A DNA stretch of 64,000 nucleotides, from positions 434,001 to 498,000 of the forward strand of contig CP158568.1 in the NCBI GenBank assembly GCA_040269895.1, written 5' to 3'. Shown here piece by piece: positions 36,729-45,250 of the stretch. A model generated the notes under the pieces. The model had not been told where the DNA came from and made no database searches. It saw only the letters and a program-made list of their open reading frames with translations. The stretch's first letter is position 1. The number at the start of each line of letters is the position of its first letter. The stretch is from Ancalomicrobiaceae bacterium S20. Its GTDB lineage: Bacteria; Pseudomonadota; Alphaproteobacteria; Rhizobiales; Ancalomicrobiaceae. Both the position numbers and the translations under genes were made by a program.

Positions 36729-37337
36729 TCAGGGGACGACCTTGGTCTTCTCGAACGACGGAACGCGCGCGGCGAAGGCGTCGAGCCAGGTGACCAGCTT
36801 CGGATGCTCGGCGCGCCAGGCACCGGCGAAGCGCAGGTCGAGGTAGCCGAACGCGCAAGCGAGCGCGATCTCGCCGACGGTCAGCTGTTCGGGCAACGCC
36901 GGCGGCGCGGCCTCGAGCATGGCGAGCACGCGCGCGACCTTGCCGGCCTGATGGTCGACCCAGGTCTTCGAGCGCTCGTTCTCGGTGCGCATGCGGTTCT
37001 CGTAGACCTGCAACAGCGCGGCATCCATCAGGCCGTCGGCGAGCGCCTGCAGGCGCAGCGCGGCGAAGCGGGCCTTGGGCTCGGCCGGCAGGATCTTGCC
37101 GCCGCCGGCGAGGTGATCGAGGTACTCGACGATGACGCGCGAGTCGTAGAGCGCGAAGCCGTCCTCGCCGACCAGCACCGGGATCTTGCCGAGCGGGTTC
37201 TGGCTGCGCAGCGAATCCGAGGGGTTGTTGGTGTCGGCGACCTCGATCGTGATCCGATCCATCAGGCCGAGTTCATAGGCCGCGATCTTGACCTTGCGGC
37301 CGAAAGGCGAGGGCGGGGAGGAGCGGAGCACGTACAT
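36729..37337 (-). CDS. glutathione S-transferase family protein
   Basis: A 202-residue GST. The thioredoxin-fold N-terminal half has RSSPPSPFGRKVKIAAYELG and NPLGKIPVLVGEDGFALYDSRVIVEYLD, where the cis-Pro and the ES/DS glutathione-contact motif are visible; the helical C-terminal half follows. Probably cytosolic detoxification; substrate unknown. Confidence 0.92.
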   Translation of the reverse strand: MYVLRSSPPSPFGRKVKIAAYELGLMDRITIEVADTNNPSDSLRSQNPLGKIPVLVGEDGFALYDSRVIVEYLDHLAGGGKILPAEPKARFAALRLQALADGLMDAALLQVYENRMRTENERSKTWVDHQAGKVARVLAMLEAAPPALPEQLTVGEIALACAFGYLDLRFAGAWRAEHPKLVTWLDAFAARVPSFEKTKVVP

Positions 37338-37466
37338 GGGGAGCGCGAACCTTGTCCTTGGTCGAACGGAGCCTCGGGTATAGGGCCGCGCATCGGGGAG
37401 GGGAAGCGCGTCCAGGGCATGGACGGATGCGCGTTTGCGTGAGCCGGCTCCGCCGCCCGTCCCGGC

Positions 37467-38696
37467 TCAGCGCGGGAACACGCGGGTCCAGCTGTCCGGC
37501 TCGCCGCCGCCGCAATCGGCGTTGGAGCGGAATTCCTCCATGGCGAAGGCGAAATCCTTCCAGCGCCACTGACCGCGGCTGCCGCAATCGGCGCCGCCGC
37601 GGCCGCGGAAGGTCGAGGTCAGCCGGGCTTCCTTGCTGTCGAAGGCGATGTTGAACACCAGATCCGAGCCCCTCCAGCCGAAGGCCGGATCGAAACTGGC
37701 GAAATAGAGCGGCGTGATGCCGCCGATCTCGCCCGATTCGACAACCCAGATCCGGTAGCTGACATTGCCAGCCGAGGCGGCACAGGGGATGCCGTAGAGC
37801 ATCGCCGTCTTCGACAGGGGGCCGATCACCGGCTTCACCGCCTTCAGGAGCGGCGAATTCGGCGCCTCGCAGTCGCTGGCGGCCATGTGGCGCTCGATGA
37901 GGCGCGGCGGCACGCCCTGGCGGACGATCAAGTCGGCCTTAGTCACGACAGGCGCGGGCGCGAGGCCCGGCGGAGCGACCGCCTCGCGCTTGGCGCCCTT
38001 CTTGCCGAGCCGCTCGTCGGTCCAGGCGAGGAGCTTGTCGAGGCCGTCGAGCGTGAAATCGGCGTCGTGAGGCGCGCCGGCGACGTCGATATATTCGAGC
38101 CGCAGCGTCTTTGCCTTGAGGAGGCTCGCGAGCAGCGTCGCGGCCGTCTTCTGGTCGGTCAGCCAGAAGGCGTCCGGGCGCTCGAACGGCGCATAGCCCG
38201 TGCGCGGGTCGAGATCGAACAGGCGCTTGCCGTCGACGCGGACGCTGATCGGGCGCTCGCGGTCGGCGATGGCGCCCGGCATGATCACGCCGAGCGCGAT
38301 GCCGTCGCTGCCGGGCAGCCGGCCAATCAGCAGCGCCTGCAGGCCGCTCGCCGAGGCGAGGCTGGCGCGGCAGAGGCCCGCGGCCGGATCGCAGGCGCCG
38401 TTCCAGCCGGCGAAGGCCTTTGTCTCGAAATTTGCCGGGCTGGCGGGCGACTGGGCTGCGGGTGGCTGGGCTGCGGCCGGCTGACCAGCCGAGGGGTGGA
38501 CGACCTCGCCCGGTGCGGCTTGGGCCGGGGCGGCGGGCGCGGCTTCGGCCGGCTTTGCTTCGGTGCTGGCGGGCGCCGCGCCGCCGGGCGCTTTCTGGGC
38601 TTCGGCGGAGCCGATCACGCCGAGGGCGAGACCGCAGGCGAGGACGCGGCCGAGAAGCGGCGCGCGGCGCGGAAATACGAAAGACACGGACGTCAC
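37467..38696 (-). CDS. DUF1176 domain secreted protein
   Basis: A 409-residue protein with a signal peptide (LLGRVLACGLALGVIGSAEA), then a low-complexity Ala/Pro/Gln segment of about 55 residues, an invasion-associated-locus-B-like portion (FAGWNGACDPAAGLCRASLAS), and a DUF1176 portion from about residue 260 with SDCEAPNSP, MLYGIPCAASAGNVSYRIWV and a Cys-rich C-terminus (GADCGSRGQWRWKDFAFAM). Located in the periplasm or outside; function unknown. Confidence 0.8.
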   Translation of the reverse strand: MTSVSFVFPRRAPLLGRVLACGLALGVIGSAEAQKAPGGAAPASTEAKPAEAAPAAPAQAAPGEVVHPSAGQPAAAQPPAAQSPASPANFETKAFAGWNGACDPAAGLCRASLASASGLQALLIGRLPGSDGIALGVIMPGAIADRERPISVRVDGKRLFDLDPRTGYAPFERPDAFWLTDQKTAATLLASLLKAKTLRLEYIDVAGAPHDADFTLDGLDKLLAWTDERLGKKGAKREAVAPPGLAPAPVVTKADLIVRQGVPPRLIERHMAASDCEAPNSPLLKAVKPVIGPLSKTAMLYGIPCAASAGNVSYRIWVVESGEIGGITPLYFASFDPAFGWRGSDLVFNIAFDSKEARLTSTFRGRGGADCGSRGQWRWKDFAFAMEEFRSNADCGGGEPDSWTRVFPR

Positions 38697-38753
38697 GACG
38701 GCTCCGTTCCAATCACGAGGACCAAATGGGATATGGGGCTCGAGCGAGAAAAA

Positions 38754-39470
38754 TCAGCCGCGCACGGCGGGCATGAAGACGCGATCGATGCGGCAGGCGC
38801 GGCGATCGACCTCCGGGCAGGCGCGAAACCCGCTCAGATCCTTCTTGATGCAGAGCCGGACCTCCTGGAGGTTCCGGCGGTCGCAGAGCACGGCGATCTC
38901 GCCGGCATCGAGCGTGCGGTTGCTGTCGCGAAACGCGCGTTCGACCTCGCCGGGGGCGACCATCTCGGGCTTTGCGGGCGCGACATAGGCGGCAGGGATT
39001 CGGATTTTCGACACGAGCGAGCGGATCGCGGCGAAGTAGCGCTCCGCGGTCATGCCGGAGCAGGTGCCGTGCTTCTCCCATTCGTGGCGGATCAGAGCAG
39101 GGTTCGGCATCAGATCGAGCATGCCGCGCACGAGGCCTTCCGGCAGGCGGCGGTCGCCGGGGCACGAGGACGGGAAGCCGCGATCGTACTGCGGCCACAG
39201 GCCGTGGACGACGAAACCGTAGGGCCGCGTGCATTGCACGTCGCCGCGCGCAGCGCCCGGACCGGCGCAGTAGGTCGGCGACCAGGACAGCGACAGAACC
39301 CAGAAATCGAAGTCACCGGGCACGCCGCCGGCACGCGCGGAACCCGCGAAGGGCGTCGCGACCACGAGCAGCATCGCCGCGATCAGGCCGAACATCGTCG
39401 CGCGCACCTCGCCGAGCAGGCCGGTAACAGGCCGGCGAGCCAGCATGGAGTTCGGACTACGTTCGGACAT
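38754..39470 (-). CDS. ribonuclease T2 family protein, secreted
   Basis: A 238-residue protein with start MSERSPNSML; a hydrophobic helix FGLIAAMLLVVATPFAGSARA acts as signal. Both catalytic blocks are intact: CAS1 FVVHGLWPQYDRG with His89 and CAS2 IRHEWEKHGTC with His129, Glu130 and His134, plus several Cys for disulfides. It cleaves single-stranded RNA through 2',3'-cyclic phosphates in the periplasm or medium. The start is uncertain since no good ribosome-binding site precedes it. Confidence 0.9.
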   Translation of the reverse strand: MSERSPNSMLARRPVTGLLGEVRATMFGLIAAMLLVVATPFAGSARAGGVPGDFDFWVLSLSWSPTYCAGPGAARGDVQCTRPYGFVVHGLWPQYDRGFPSSCPGDRRLPEGLVRGMLDLMPNPALIRHEWEKHGTCSGMTAERYFAAIRSLVSKIRIPAAYVAPAKPEMVAPGEVERAFRDSNRTLDAGEIAVLCDRRNLQEVRLCIKKDLSGFRACPEVDRRACRIDRVFMPAVRG

Positions 39471-39544
39471 GGGCGGGCTTCCGGCGAGAACGGGATCGGC
39501 AATCGGGCGAACGGCGGGCAGGGACGAGGCGCCGCGCGGGCGCC

Positions 39545-40009
39545 TCACCACCACTTGCGCACGGTCCGGCAGGTGCCGTCGTGCTGGCGCCAGGGTTCGC
39601 GGCCGGCGAGGCAGAACTCGACGTTCCAGCTCACGCCGGCGAAACCGTAGTTGTTCTCGATCAGATAATAGAGCTGCGGATGCTTGCCGTTGTTCAGCAG
39701 CGCATGCGCCTGACAGTAGCGGCGCACGGTCGGGCTGTTGCGGTCGAAGGCCCAGAGGCGGATCTGGCGGACCTTTTCGACCGCGCCGAGGCTCTCGCCG
39801 CGGTGATTGACGTTCATGTCGGCGTAGGAGAACCGGTCGCGGATCGTGTCGAGCACGGCGGCATCGTCGCAGGACGGCAGCGCGGCGGCGGAGGGCATCG
39901 CCAAGACGGCCTGTTCGACAATCCCGGCTGTGGCCGGCGCGACGGTGCCGAGAAACGACGCGAGCAGGGCGGAGCCGGCGAGGATGGGGGCGGCGAGACG
40001 GCGAGACAT
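39545..40009 (-). CDS. small secreted protein of unknown function, four-cysteine type
   Basis: A 154-residue protein with signal AAPILAGSALLASFLGTVAPATA. The mature part has conserved-looking LPSCDDAAVLDTIRDRFSYA, RYCQAHALLNNGKHPQLYYL, SWNVEFCLAGREPWRQHDGT and CRTVRKWW, with four Cys that could form two disulfides. Similar proteins are common in Hyphomicrobiales and have no known role. Same strand as the RNase T2 gene, 74 bases upstream of it. Confidence 0.75.
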   Translation of the reverse strand: MSRRLAAPILAGSALLASFLGTVAPATAGIVEQAVLAMPSAAALPSCDDAAVLDTIRDRFSYADMNVNHRGESLGAVEKVRQIRLWAFDRNSPTVRRYCQAHALLNNGKHPQLYYLIENNYGFAGVSWNVEFCLAGREPWRQHDGTCRTVRKWW

Positions 40010-40215
40010 CGTCGGACTCCTCGAAGTTGACCCGACTCGGGTTAACGCACGTTAACGAATGTGGTCGGGACGATGCTCGACCCCGGTCCTGCGGTCAAGG
40101 CCGCGCCGGGGACATGCGTGCCCGTGCCGTCGATCGATTGCAAACGGAAAACAGGAGAGCCCTGCCGCGGTTCCCTCGGGCGGGGCGCTCCGTCGTGGTC
40201 TGGTAAATCGGAGCT

Positions 40216-41091
40216 TTACTCCGGCACGATCCAGCGCACCGAAGCGCCCGCACCAGGGCCGACGGAGAGCCGCTCGGCCAGCGCGCGGCCGAGCGTGGCG
40301 ATCTCGCCGTCGAGCTGCCAGGGCGGACTCACGACCACCATGCCGCAGGCCGACAGAGGCCGGTCGGCCGCGACACGCGCGACCCGGAACTCGGCCGCGA
40401 GGATCTTACGAATGCCGGTGTCGGCGAGGCGCGCGTAGAAGCGCTTCACCTCGGCCTCGTCCTTGATCGGATACCAGAGCGCGAAGACGCCGGTCGCGAA
40501 ACGGCGATAGCCCTCGACGAGCGCATCCGTCAGATGGCGGAACTCGTCGCGGCTCTCGAACGGCGGATCGATCAGGACGAGCCCCCGGCGCTCCTTCGGC
40601 GGCAGGAAGCTCTTCGGCGCGAGCCAGCCGTCGAGTTCGATCACCTTGGTCTGGATGTCGCCGGCGAAGCGCGCGGCGAGCGTCTGGGCGTCGGCCGGAT
40701 GCAGTTCGGTCAGGGTCAGCCGATCCTGCCTGCGCAGCAGGGTTCGGGCGATGGCGGGCGAGCCTGGATAGTGGCGCAGGGCCTCGGGCGCGAGCGGGCC
40801 GGCGGCGGACTCGTGGTCGTTCGCGTGGGCGACGGTCGCCAGATAGGGCGCGATCAGCTCGGCGGCGGCGCCGGCGAGCGGCTTGGCGAGCAGCCGGGCG
40901 ATGCCGTCGCGCCACTCGCCGGTGCGGGTCGCCTCGTCGGCCGCAAGGTCGTAGAGGCCGATGCCGGCGTGGGTATCGAGGATCCGGAACGCGGCGTCCT
41001 TGCGCTGCAGGCCGAGGATCAGGCGCACCAGGACGGCGTGCTTGAAGACATCGGCGAAGTTTCCGGCATGAAAGGCGTGGCGATAGTTCAT
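40216..41091 (-). CDS. rlmJ: 23S rRNA (adenine(2030)-N6)-methyltransferase
   Basis: A 291-residue RlmJ. MNYRHAFHAGNFADVFKHAV is the diagnostic N-terminus; LIDPPFESRDEF contains the N6-adenine methyltransferase DPPF motif; YPIKDEAEVKRFYARL and GCGMVVVSPPWQLDGEI-like C-terminal sequence (SACGMVVVSPPWQL) follow. It methylates A2030 of 23S rRNA. Confidence 0.95.
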   Translation of the reverse strand: MNYRHAFHAGNFADVFKHAVLVRLILGLQRKDAAFRILDTHAGIGLYDLAADEATRTGEWRDGIARLLAKPLAGAAAELIAPYLATVAHANDHESAAGPLAPEALRHYPGSPAIARTLLRRQDRLTLTELHPADAQTLAARFAGDIQTKVIELDGWLAPKSFLPPKERRGLVLIDPPFESRDEFRHLTDALVEGYRRFATGVFALWYPIKDEAEVKRFYARLADTGIRKILAAEFRVARVAADRPLSACGMVVVSPPWQLDGEIATLGRALAERLSVGPGAGASVRWIVPE

Positions 41092-41832
41092 CGGGTGTAC
41101 GGCAATTGGCGTGCGGTGATCAGCGTGCGGGGATCTCGATGCGGCGGCCTCGGGCGAGCGGGGGCGCGCTATGCGGACGGGCTGAGAGCGGGCCGACGAC
41201 CGGCCGGGGGCATGGCGGCGAGCCCCGGCGGATCATCGTGGATATGGGTGGTCACGGGTCGTGAGCAGCGCCGCGATCGGAGATACGGGGCGGCGCGACA
41301 TTCTCGTCGCCAAGCCACAGGGCTCGGCGCTGCTGCCGAATGCAGCGAAGTCTCGGACGGCCGTCTGTGGCCGGTGGTTTGGCCCCGAAGCCGACGAGTT
41401 CGGTCGGCGCCGTGGCCGACGGCAGCGAATTCCAATGTGGTCATCGGGTCGCCCTTCCGCGGGAAAGGCTGGTCCGACAACAGGTCTGGCCGCGGGATCG
41501 GCCGGTCGCTGGAAGACGGGCTCTGTAAAATCGAGGGCCCGAAGATTGGGGTCCAGGCAAAAACAATGGACCGGGAGGCGCGTCGAACCGACGACTGCCC
41601 GCGTGGCGCATACGCCCGATGGGCTACCCGGTGGGCTGGACGACGGACTCGACCGTCGCGGCCGGTCCCCGCCACCTTGGGAGCGCTCGCGTTCCGGATG
41701 GCGCCCCTGGCGCGCCGATCGCGCGCGAAACGCGGTCTGGCGTGCCCGCATCGCCGGGAAGCGATGCCCGGACGAAACTGCACCATCGAAAGATCAGGGC
41801 ACCGGCGGCGTCGCCGGTGCCCGGTATCACTA
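41092..41832. other. 741-base region with no supported gene
   Basis: Open frames exist on both strands but they are rich in Arg, Pro and Ser and have no recognisable domain or ribosome-binding site. The terminator of the cold-shock gene lies at the right end (41797-41822). Nothing else could be supported. Confidence 0.4.
41797..41822 (-). terminator. terminator of the cold-shock gene
   Basis: Perfect 11-bp arms GGGCACCGGCG (41797-41807) and CGCCGGTGCCC (41812-41822) around GCGT, ten bases beyond the cold-shock stop; the downstream minus strand reads TGATCTTTCG. Confidence 0.65.
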
Positions 41833-42464
41833 TCAGTCTTCCGGCATCTCAAAAGCCGGGGCCTCAGCCTCGCCGCCCTCGAGCGGCTGCAGGTTGACGG
41901 CCTTCGGGCCCTTGCCGCGCTTGTCCGGCTCGGTCTCGAACGAGACCTTCTGGCCCTTGTCGAGCGTGCCGAGACCCGAACGCTCGACAGCGCTCACGTG
42001 CACGAACACGTCCGCACCACCCTCTTCCGGGGTGATGAAGCCGTAGCCCTTCTCGGCATTGAAGAACTTCACGATGCCGTTCTGACGCGGGCCGCGCTCG
42101 ACGGTCGGGCGCGGGGACGCGGACGGAAGCCGCCCTCGGCGCCACCGCCGAAGCCGCCGCCCTCGTCGCCGCCCTCGAAGCGACGGCGCGGACGGAAGCC
42201 GCCCTCGTCACCGCCGCCGCCGAAGCCGCCGCCACCGAAACCGCGGTCGCCACCGCCGAAGCCGCCACGGTCGCCGCCGCCGAAGCCGCCGCGACCACGT
42301 CCACCGCCGCCGCCGAAGCCGCCGCGATCACCACCACCGAAGCCACCGCGGTCCCCGCCGCCGAAACCTTCGTCGCGACCGCCGAAGCCGCGATCACGCC
42401 CGCCGCCGAAACCGCCGCGATCACCGCCACCGCCACGGCCGCCGCCGAAACCACGATCTCTCAT
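41833..42464 (-). CDS. cold-shock domain protein with glycine/arginine-rich N-terminus (apparent frameshift)
   Basis: The C-terminal 79 residues are a full cold-shock domain: [19 protein letters not shown] holds RNP1-like KGYGFI and [10 protein letters not shown] holds RNP2. Upstream, from an ATG at 42464 with AAGGA seven bases before it, the sequence encodes about 115 residues of RGG-type repeats ([17 protein letters not shown]). The two parts are in different frames; adding one base in the GGGG run at 42113-42116 joins them as [20 protein letters not shown], a 210-residue protein of 211 codons including stop. RGG plus cold-shock architecture is known among Rhizobiales RNA-binding proteins. 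As written, only a short cold-shock domain lacking its first residues could be made. Confidence 0.8.
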
Positions 42465-42752
42465 TCCAAAGTCCTTTCCCGCGGGGATTGCCCCGTCACA
42501 CGACAGCAGGCCCGAAAGCAGTCGCCTTCGCGCCCGAGATAGGCAGTCACGTTACGTCGGGACCAGGAATTGCGCGTTTGTCTGAAAAGAACCGGCCGCG
42601 CCGCCGTCTCGCCCAAGTTCCGAACCGCCGCCGATACGATTTATGACCGAGACGGGGCAAAAGGGCAAGGGCGCGCATAGAACGAAACCGCCCGCGCGCC
42701 GAAGGAAAAGGCGGCGGGTCAACTTGACCGGAGGGTCAATCCTCCGAAGACA

Positions 42753-43382
42753 TCAGGTCGTCGGCTCCAAACGGGCACTCGCGACCACGATCTTGCGTCG
42801 TTTGCTCCAGATCACCACGGATCTATAGGTCGAAGGATCGACTTCGGCCGGCATCCGATAGATCTGACGGCCGACGATCTTCTTCAGTCGGCCAAGGGAT
42901 ACGCGTTTCGACGTGAGCACGTCGTCGGGCTTGGCGATGCGGTCGCCGGCGACGAGCAGGATTTCGAGATCCGGAACTTCGGAGACCTGAAAATCCTCGA
43001 GTTTCAACTCTCGGGCGGTGCTGGTCGGCTGAACGGTCACGGTGCCGGAGCCGCCATCCGGGATGGCGGCGCGGAACACACCTCTGAACCGCCGTTTCAG
43101 CGGATCCTTCTCGACCGTGGAGGCCGTGGCGGCGATCTTCTTGCCGGCCTTGCCCTTCTTGTCGGCGGCCTGGGGCGTCGGCTGGGCCGCGGGAATGGTG
43201 GTCGTGGTCGGCGGATTGTCGATCTTGAAGGCGCGCAGCGGTCCGGGGACCGCGGCGTCGCCGGCCTCGGTCGAGCCGGCAAAGGCCGGCCCGACGGGCA
43301 GGGCACCCGCGACGCCGCACAGCATTGCGATCCCCGCGAGGGCGGAGCCGGCAAAGGCGGGTCGGCATGCGATCGGAGGCAT
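42753..43382 (-). CDS. DM13 domain secreted protein
   Basis: A 209-residue protein beginning MPPIACRPAFAGSALAGIAM with a signal-like helix, chosen because GAGGA precedes this ATG by seven bases. After a Lys/Thr-rich linker comes a DM13-like domain: SGTVTVQPTSTARELKLEDF, VPDLEILLVAGD, LGRLKKIVGRQIYRMPAEVD and YRSVVIWSKRRKIVVASARL. In typical DM13 domains the IW is followed by Cys, thought to be redox active; here it is Ser. Electron-transfer role is therefore doubtful. Confidence 0.78.
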   Translation of the reverse strand: MPPIACRPAFAGSALAGIAMLCGVAGALPVGPAFAGSTEAGDAAVPGPLRAFKIDNPPTTTTIPAAQPTPQAADKKGKAGKKIAATASTVEKDPLKRRFRGVFRAAIPDGGSGTVTVQPTSTARELKLEDFQVSEVPDLEILLVAGDRIAKPDDVLTSKRVSLGRLKKIVGRQIYRMPAEVDPSTYRSVVIWSKRRKIVVASARLEPTT

Positions 43383-43632
43383 CGCGAAATCCTCGTCGCG
43401 CCCCACCGGGCGGCCACGGACTTGAGGCCGTGGACAAGAAGCGAAGCGTGAAATCGGGCGAAGGCTCGTCAGTTCCTCCCGATTAGCACGATCATCCTTA
43501 ATACGAAACAAATTCGAGCGGCTTGAACGATCCGTCGCCGCAGGGCGACTGTCGCGGTCTCGATGCCGACGCTATATGGGGTTCATCGCCTTCGCGTGCA
43601 CCCCCGCCGCACCTCCGTGGAGACCGGTTTCG

Positions 43633-44301
43633 ATGTCCGATCAGACCCCGCCGTTCCGCATCGCCGTCGTTCCGGTCACGGCGTTCCAGCAGAACGCCAG
43701 CATCCTGTTCGAGACCGCCACCAAGACCGCCGCCGTGGTCGATCCTGGCGGCGACGTCGACAAGATCCTCGCGGCGATCGGCGAACTCGGCGTCTCGATC
43801 GAGAAGATCCTGATCACCCACGGCCATATCGACCACGCCGGCGGCGCGGCCGAGCTCAAGGAGCGGCTGGAGGCCGAAACCGGCCGCACGATCCCGGTCG
43901 AGGGGCCGCACCGGGCCGACTTCGTCCTGCTCGACCGCCTGCCCGAGACCGCGGCGCGCTGGGGCATGGAAGGGGTGCGCAAGCTGTCGCCGGATCGCTA
44001 CCTCGACGAGGGCGACACCGTCACGGTCGGCTCGATCGGCTTCGAGATCCTGCATTGCCCCGGCCATTCGCCGGGCAGCGTGGTATTCTTCCAGCGCGAG
44101 GCGCGGTTCGCGCTGATGGGCGACGTGCTGTTCCAGGGCTCGATCGGCCGCACCGATCTGCCCGGCGGCGACCATGCGACGTTGATCCGCTCGATCACCG
44201 ACAAGGTGCTGCCGCTCGGCGACGACGTGGCGTTTCTGCCGGGCCATGGCGGCATGAGCACGGTCGGCGAGGAGCGGCGGTCGAATCCGTTCCTGCGCTG
44301 A
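43633..44301 (+). CDS. MBL fold metallo-hydrolase (glyoxalase II/YcbL type)
   Basis: A 222-residue hydrolase. THGHIDHAGG provides His63, His65, Asp67 and His68; further metal ligands are in LHCPGHSPGSVVFF, LMGDVLFQGSIGRTD and FLPGHGGMSTVGEER. This is the compact YcbL-like group that hydrolyses S-lactoylglutathione or related thioesters. A longer frame exists, but MSDQTPPFRIAVVPVTAF matches the family start. Confidence 0.93.
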   Translation: MSDQTPPFRIAVVPVTAFQQNASILFETATKTAAVVDPGGDVDKILAAIGELGVSIEKILITHGHIDHAGGAAELKERLEAETGRTIPVEGPHRADFVLLDRLPETAARWGMEGVRKLSPDRYLDEGDTVTVGSIGFEILHCPGHSPGSVVFFQREARFALMGDVLFQGSIGRTDLPGGDHATLIRSITDKVLPLGDDVAFLPGHGGMSTVGEERRSNPFLR

Positions 44302-44353
44302 TCGCGGGCGGGTCTTGCCGGCCGGGCGGGCGCTCGTCTCGGCCCTCGCGCGT

Positions 44354-44728
44354 TCAGGCCTCGTCGTCGAGGCCCATGGCGGCGAGCCCTTCCTCGAGCA
44401 GGTCGCCGACGTTCGGGATGCCGAGAAGGTAGCGCGCTGTCGAGCGGGTCGCGCGTTCGCCGGCCCGGCGCACGGCGGCGGGCCATTCGGTCGGCTCGAA
44501 ATCGCCGCGGCCGATCCACACCAGGGCGACCAGATCGGCCTGCTCGTCGACATCGAGCCCGTTGATGACGCCGGCGACCACGTCGCCGGTCGCGTCGCCC
44601 GCCAGATCGGCGAGCACGTTGCCACCGTCGTCGAAGGCGTCCTGTGCCGCGCCGCCGCCACCGTCCTTGGCGTCGAGCAGGCGAAAATGCTCGATCAGCT
44701 CCCTGACCGTCTCGACCGAAATATCCAT
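44354..44728 (-). CDS. DUF3775 domain protein
   Basis: A 124-residue acidic cytoplasmic protein. MDISVETVRELIEHFRLLDA begins the DUF3775 region, followed by DELDVDEQADLVALVWIGRG-type sequence (GLDVDEQADLVALVWIG) and RATRSTARYLLGIPNVGDLL. GGGAGGGG precedes the ATG at 44728. Function unknown; converges on the metallo-hydrolase gene. Confidence 0.82.
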   Translation of the reverse strand: MDISVETVRELIEHFRLLDAKDGGGGAAQDAFDDGGNVLADLAGDATGDVVAGVINGLDVDEQADLVALVWIGRGDFEPTEWPAAVRRAGERATRSTARYLLGIPNVGDLLEEGLAAMGLDDEA

Positions 44729-45250
44729 GGGGCCCCTCCCGGCTTGGTTCGTTGTGACGCGCGGTCCGTGCCGTCCGGCCGGATCGCCAAGATGGGACGG
44801 CGACGGTCGCGGCGCCTTGAGACGGATCAAGGAGCGCGATCAGTGGGGCGGATCGATGGTGGCCTCGCGGCGGCTGTCCGAGAGGCTTTCGATCTCTCCA
44901 TCGGGCCGTGCTGGTCGGGCCGCGCGGCCGAACGTCTCACCCCTGTGCTGTGCGGTGCAGAATTCACGGGTCGATCGGGTCGACGCTGCAGGTAAAGTCG
45001 CATGTAAGTCGGCGTTAAAATCGATTTAAATCAACGGGTTCGGTTTTGCAGTCGTGTGTATTCGCAGGTGCGAAATGTCAAATTGAACAGTGCATTTTGT
45101 GATCGAATACGTGGCAATGACAGAAAATCGCGCTTGATGCATAGTCTTCCTGTCGGGGGCAGGGCGCCGAAAGCGCCCGCGATGGCGCGCGGCCGGGAGG
45201 GGCCGTGCGGCGCGATCGTGCCTCCCGGCCACCAATGGGAGGGAAGAACC
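44729..45250. other. 522-base intergenic region with a CtrA-like box
   Basis: No gene is supported. The right half (44995-45150) is A+T-rich. It contains TTAA-N7-TTAA at 45015-45029 and a weak TTGAAC/AATACG promoter-like pair with 17-base spacing at 45083-45111. Confidence 0.4.
45015..45029 (+). promoter_or_regulatory. candidate CtrA-binding site
   Basis: TTAA-AATCGAT-TTAA matches the CtrA full-site pattern TTAA-N7-TTAA exactly. Such a match is rare by chance in DNA this GC-rich. It lies 222 bases upstream of the DUF1097 gene. Confidence 0.4.

Noticed and set aside
40042-40055. TTAACG-CA-CGTTAA upstream of the small four-Cys secreted protein as a CtrA site
   Set aside because: The spacing between TTAA halves is six, not seven; it may be another regulator's palindrome, but nothing supports a specific one.
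41169-41852. Open frames on both strands in the 741-base gap
   Set aside because: Composition is Arg/Pro/Ser-rich with no domain, no good ribosome-binding site and overlapping frames on both strands; no reason to prefer any.
42069-42464. RGG-rich frame as a separate glycine-rich protein
   Set aside because: Its end in the written frame ([12 protein letters not shown]) is unlike the family, whereas one added base joins it smoothly to the adjacent cold-shock domain with a whole codon count.
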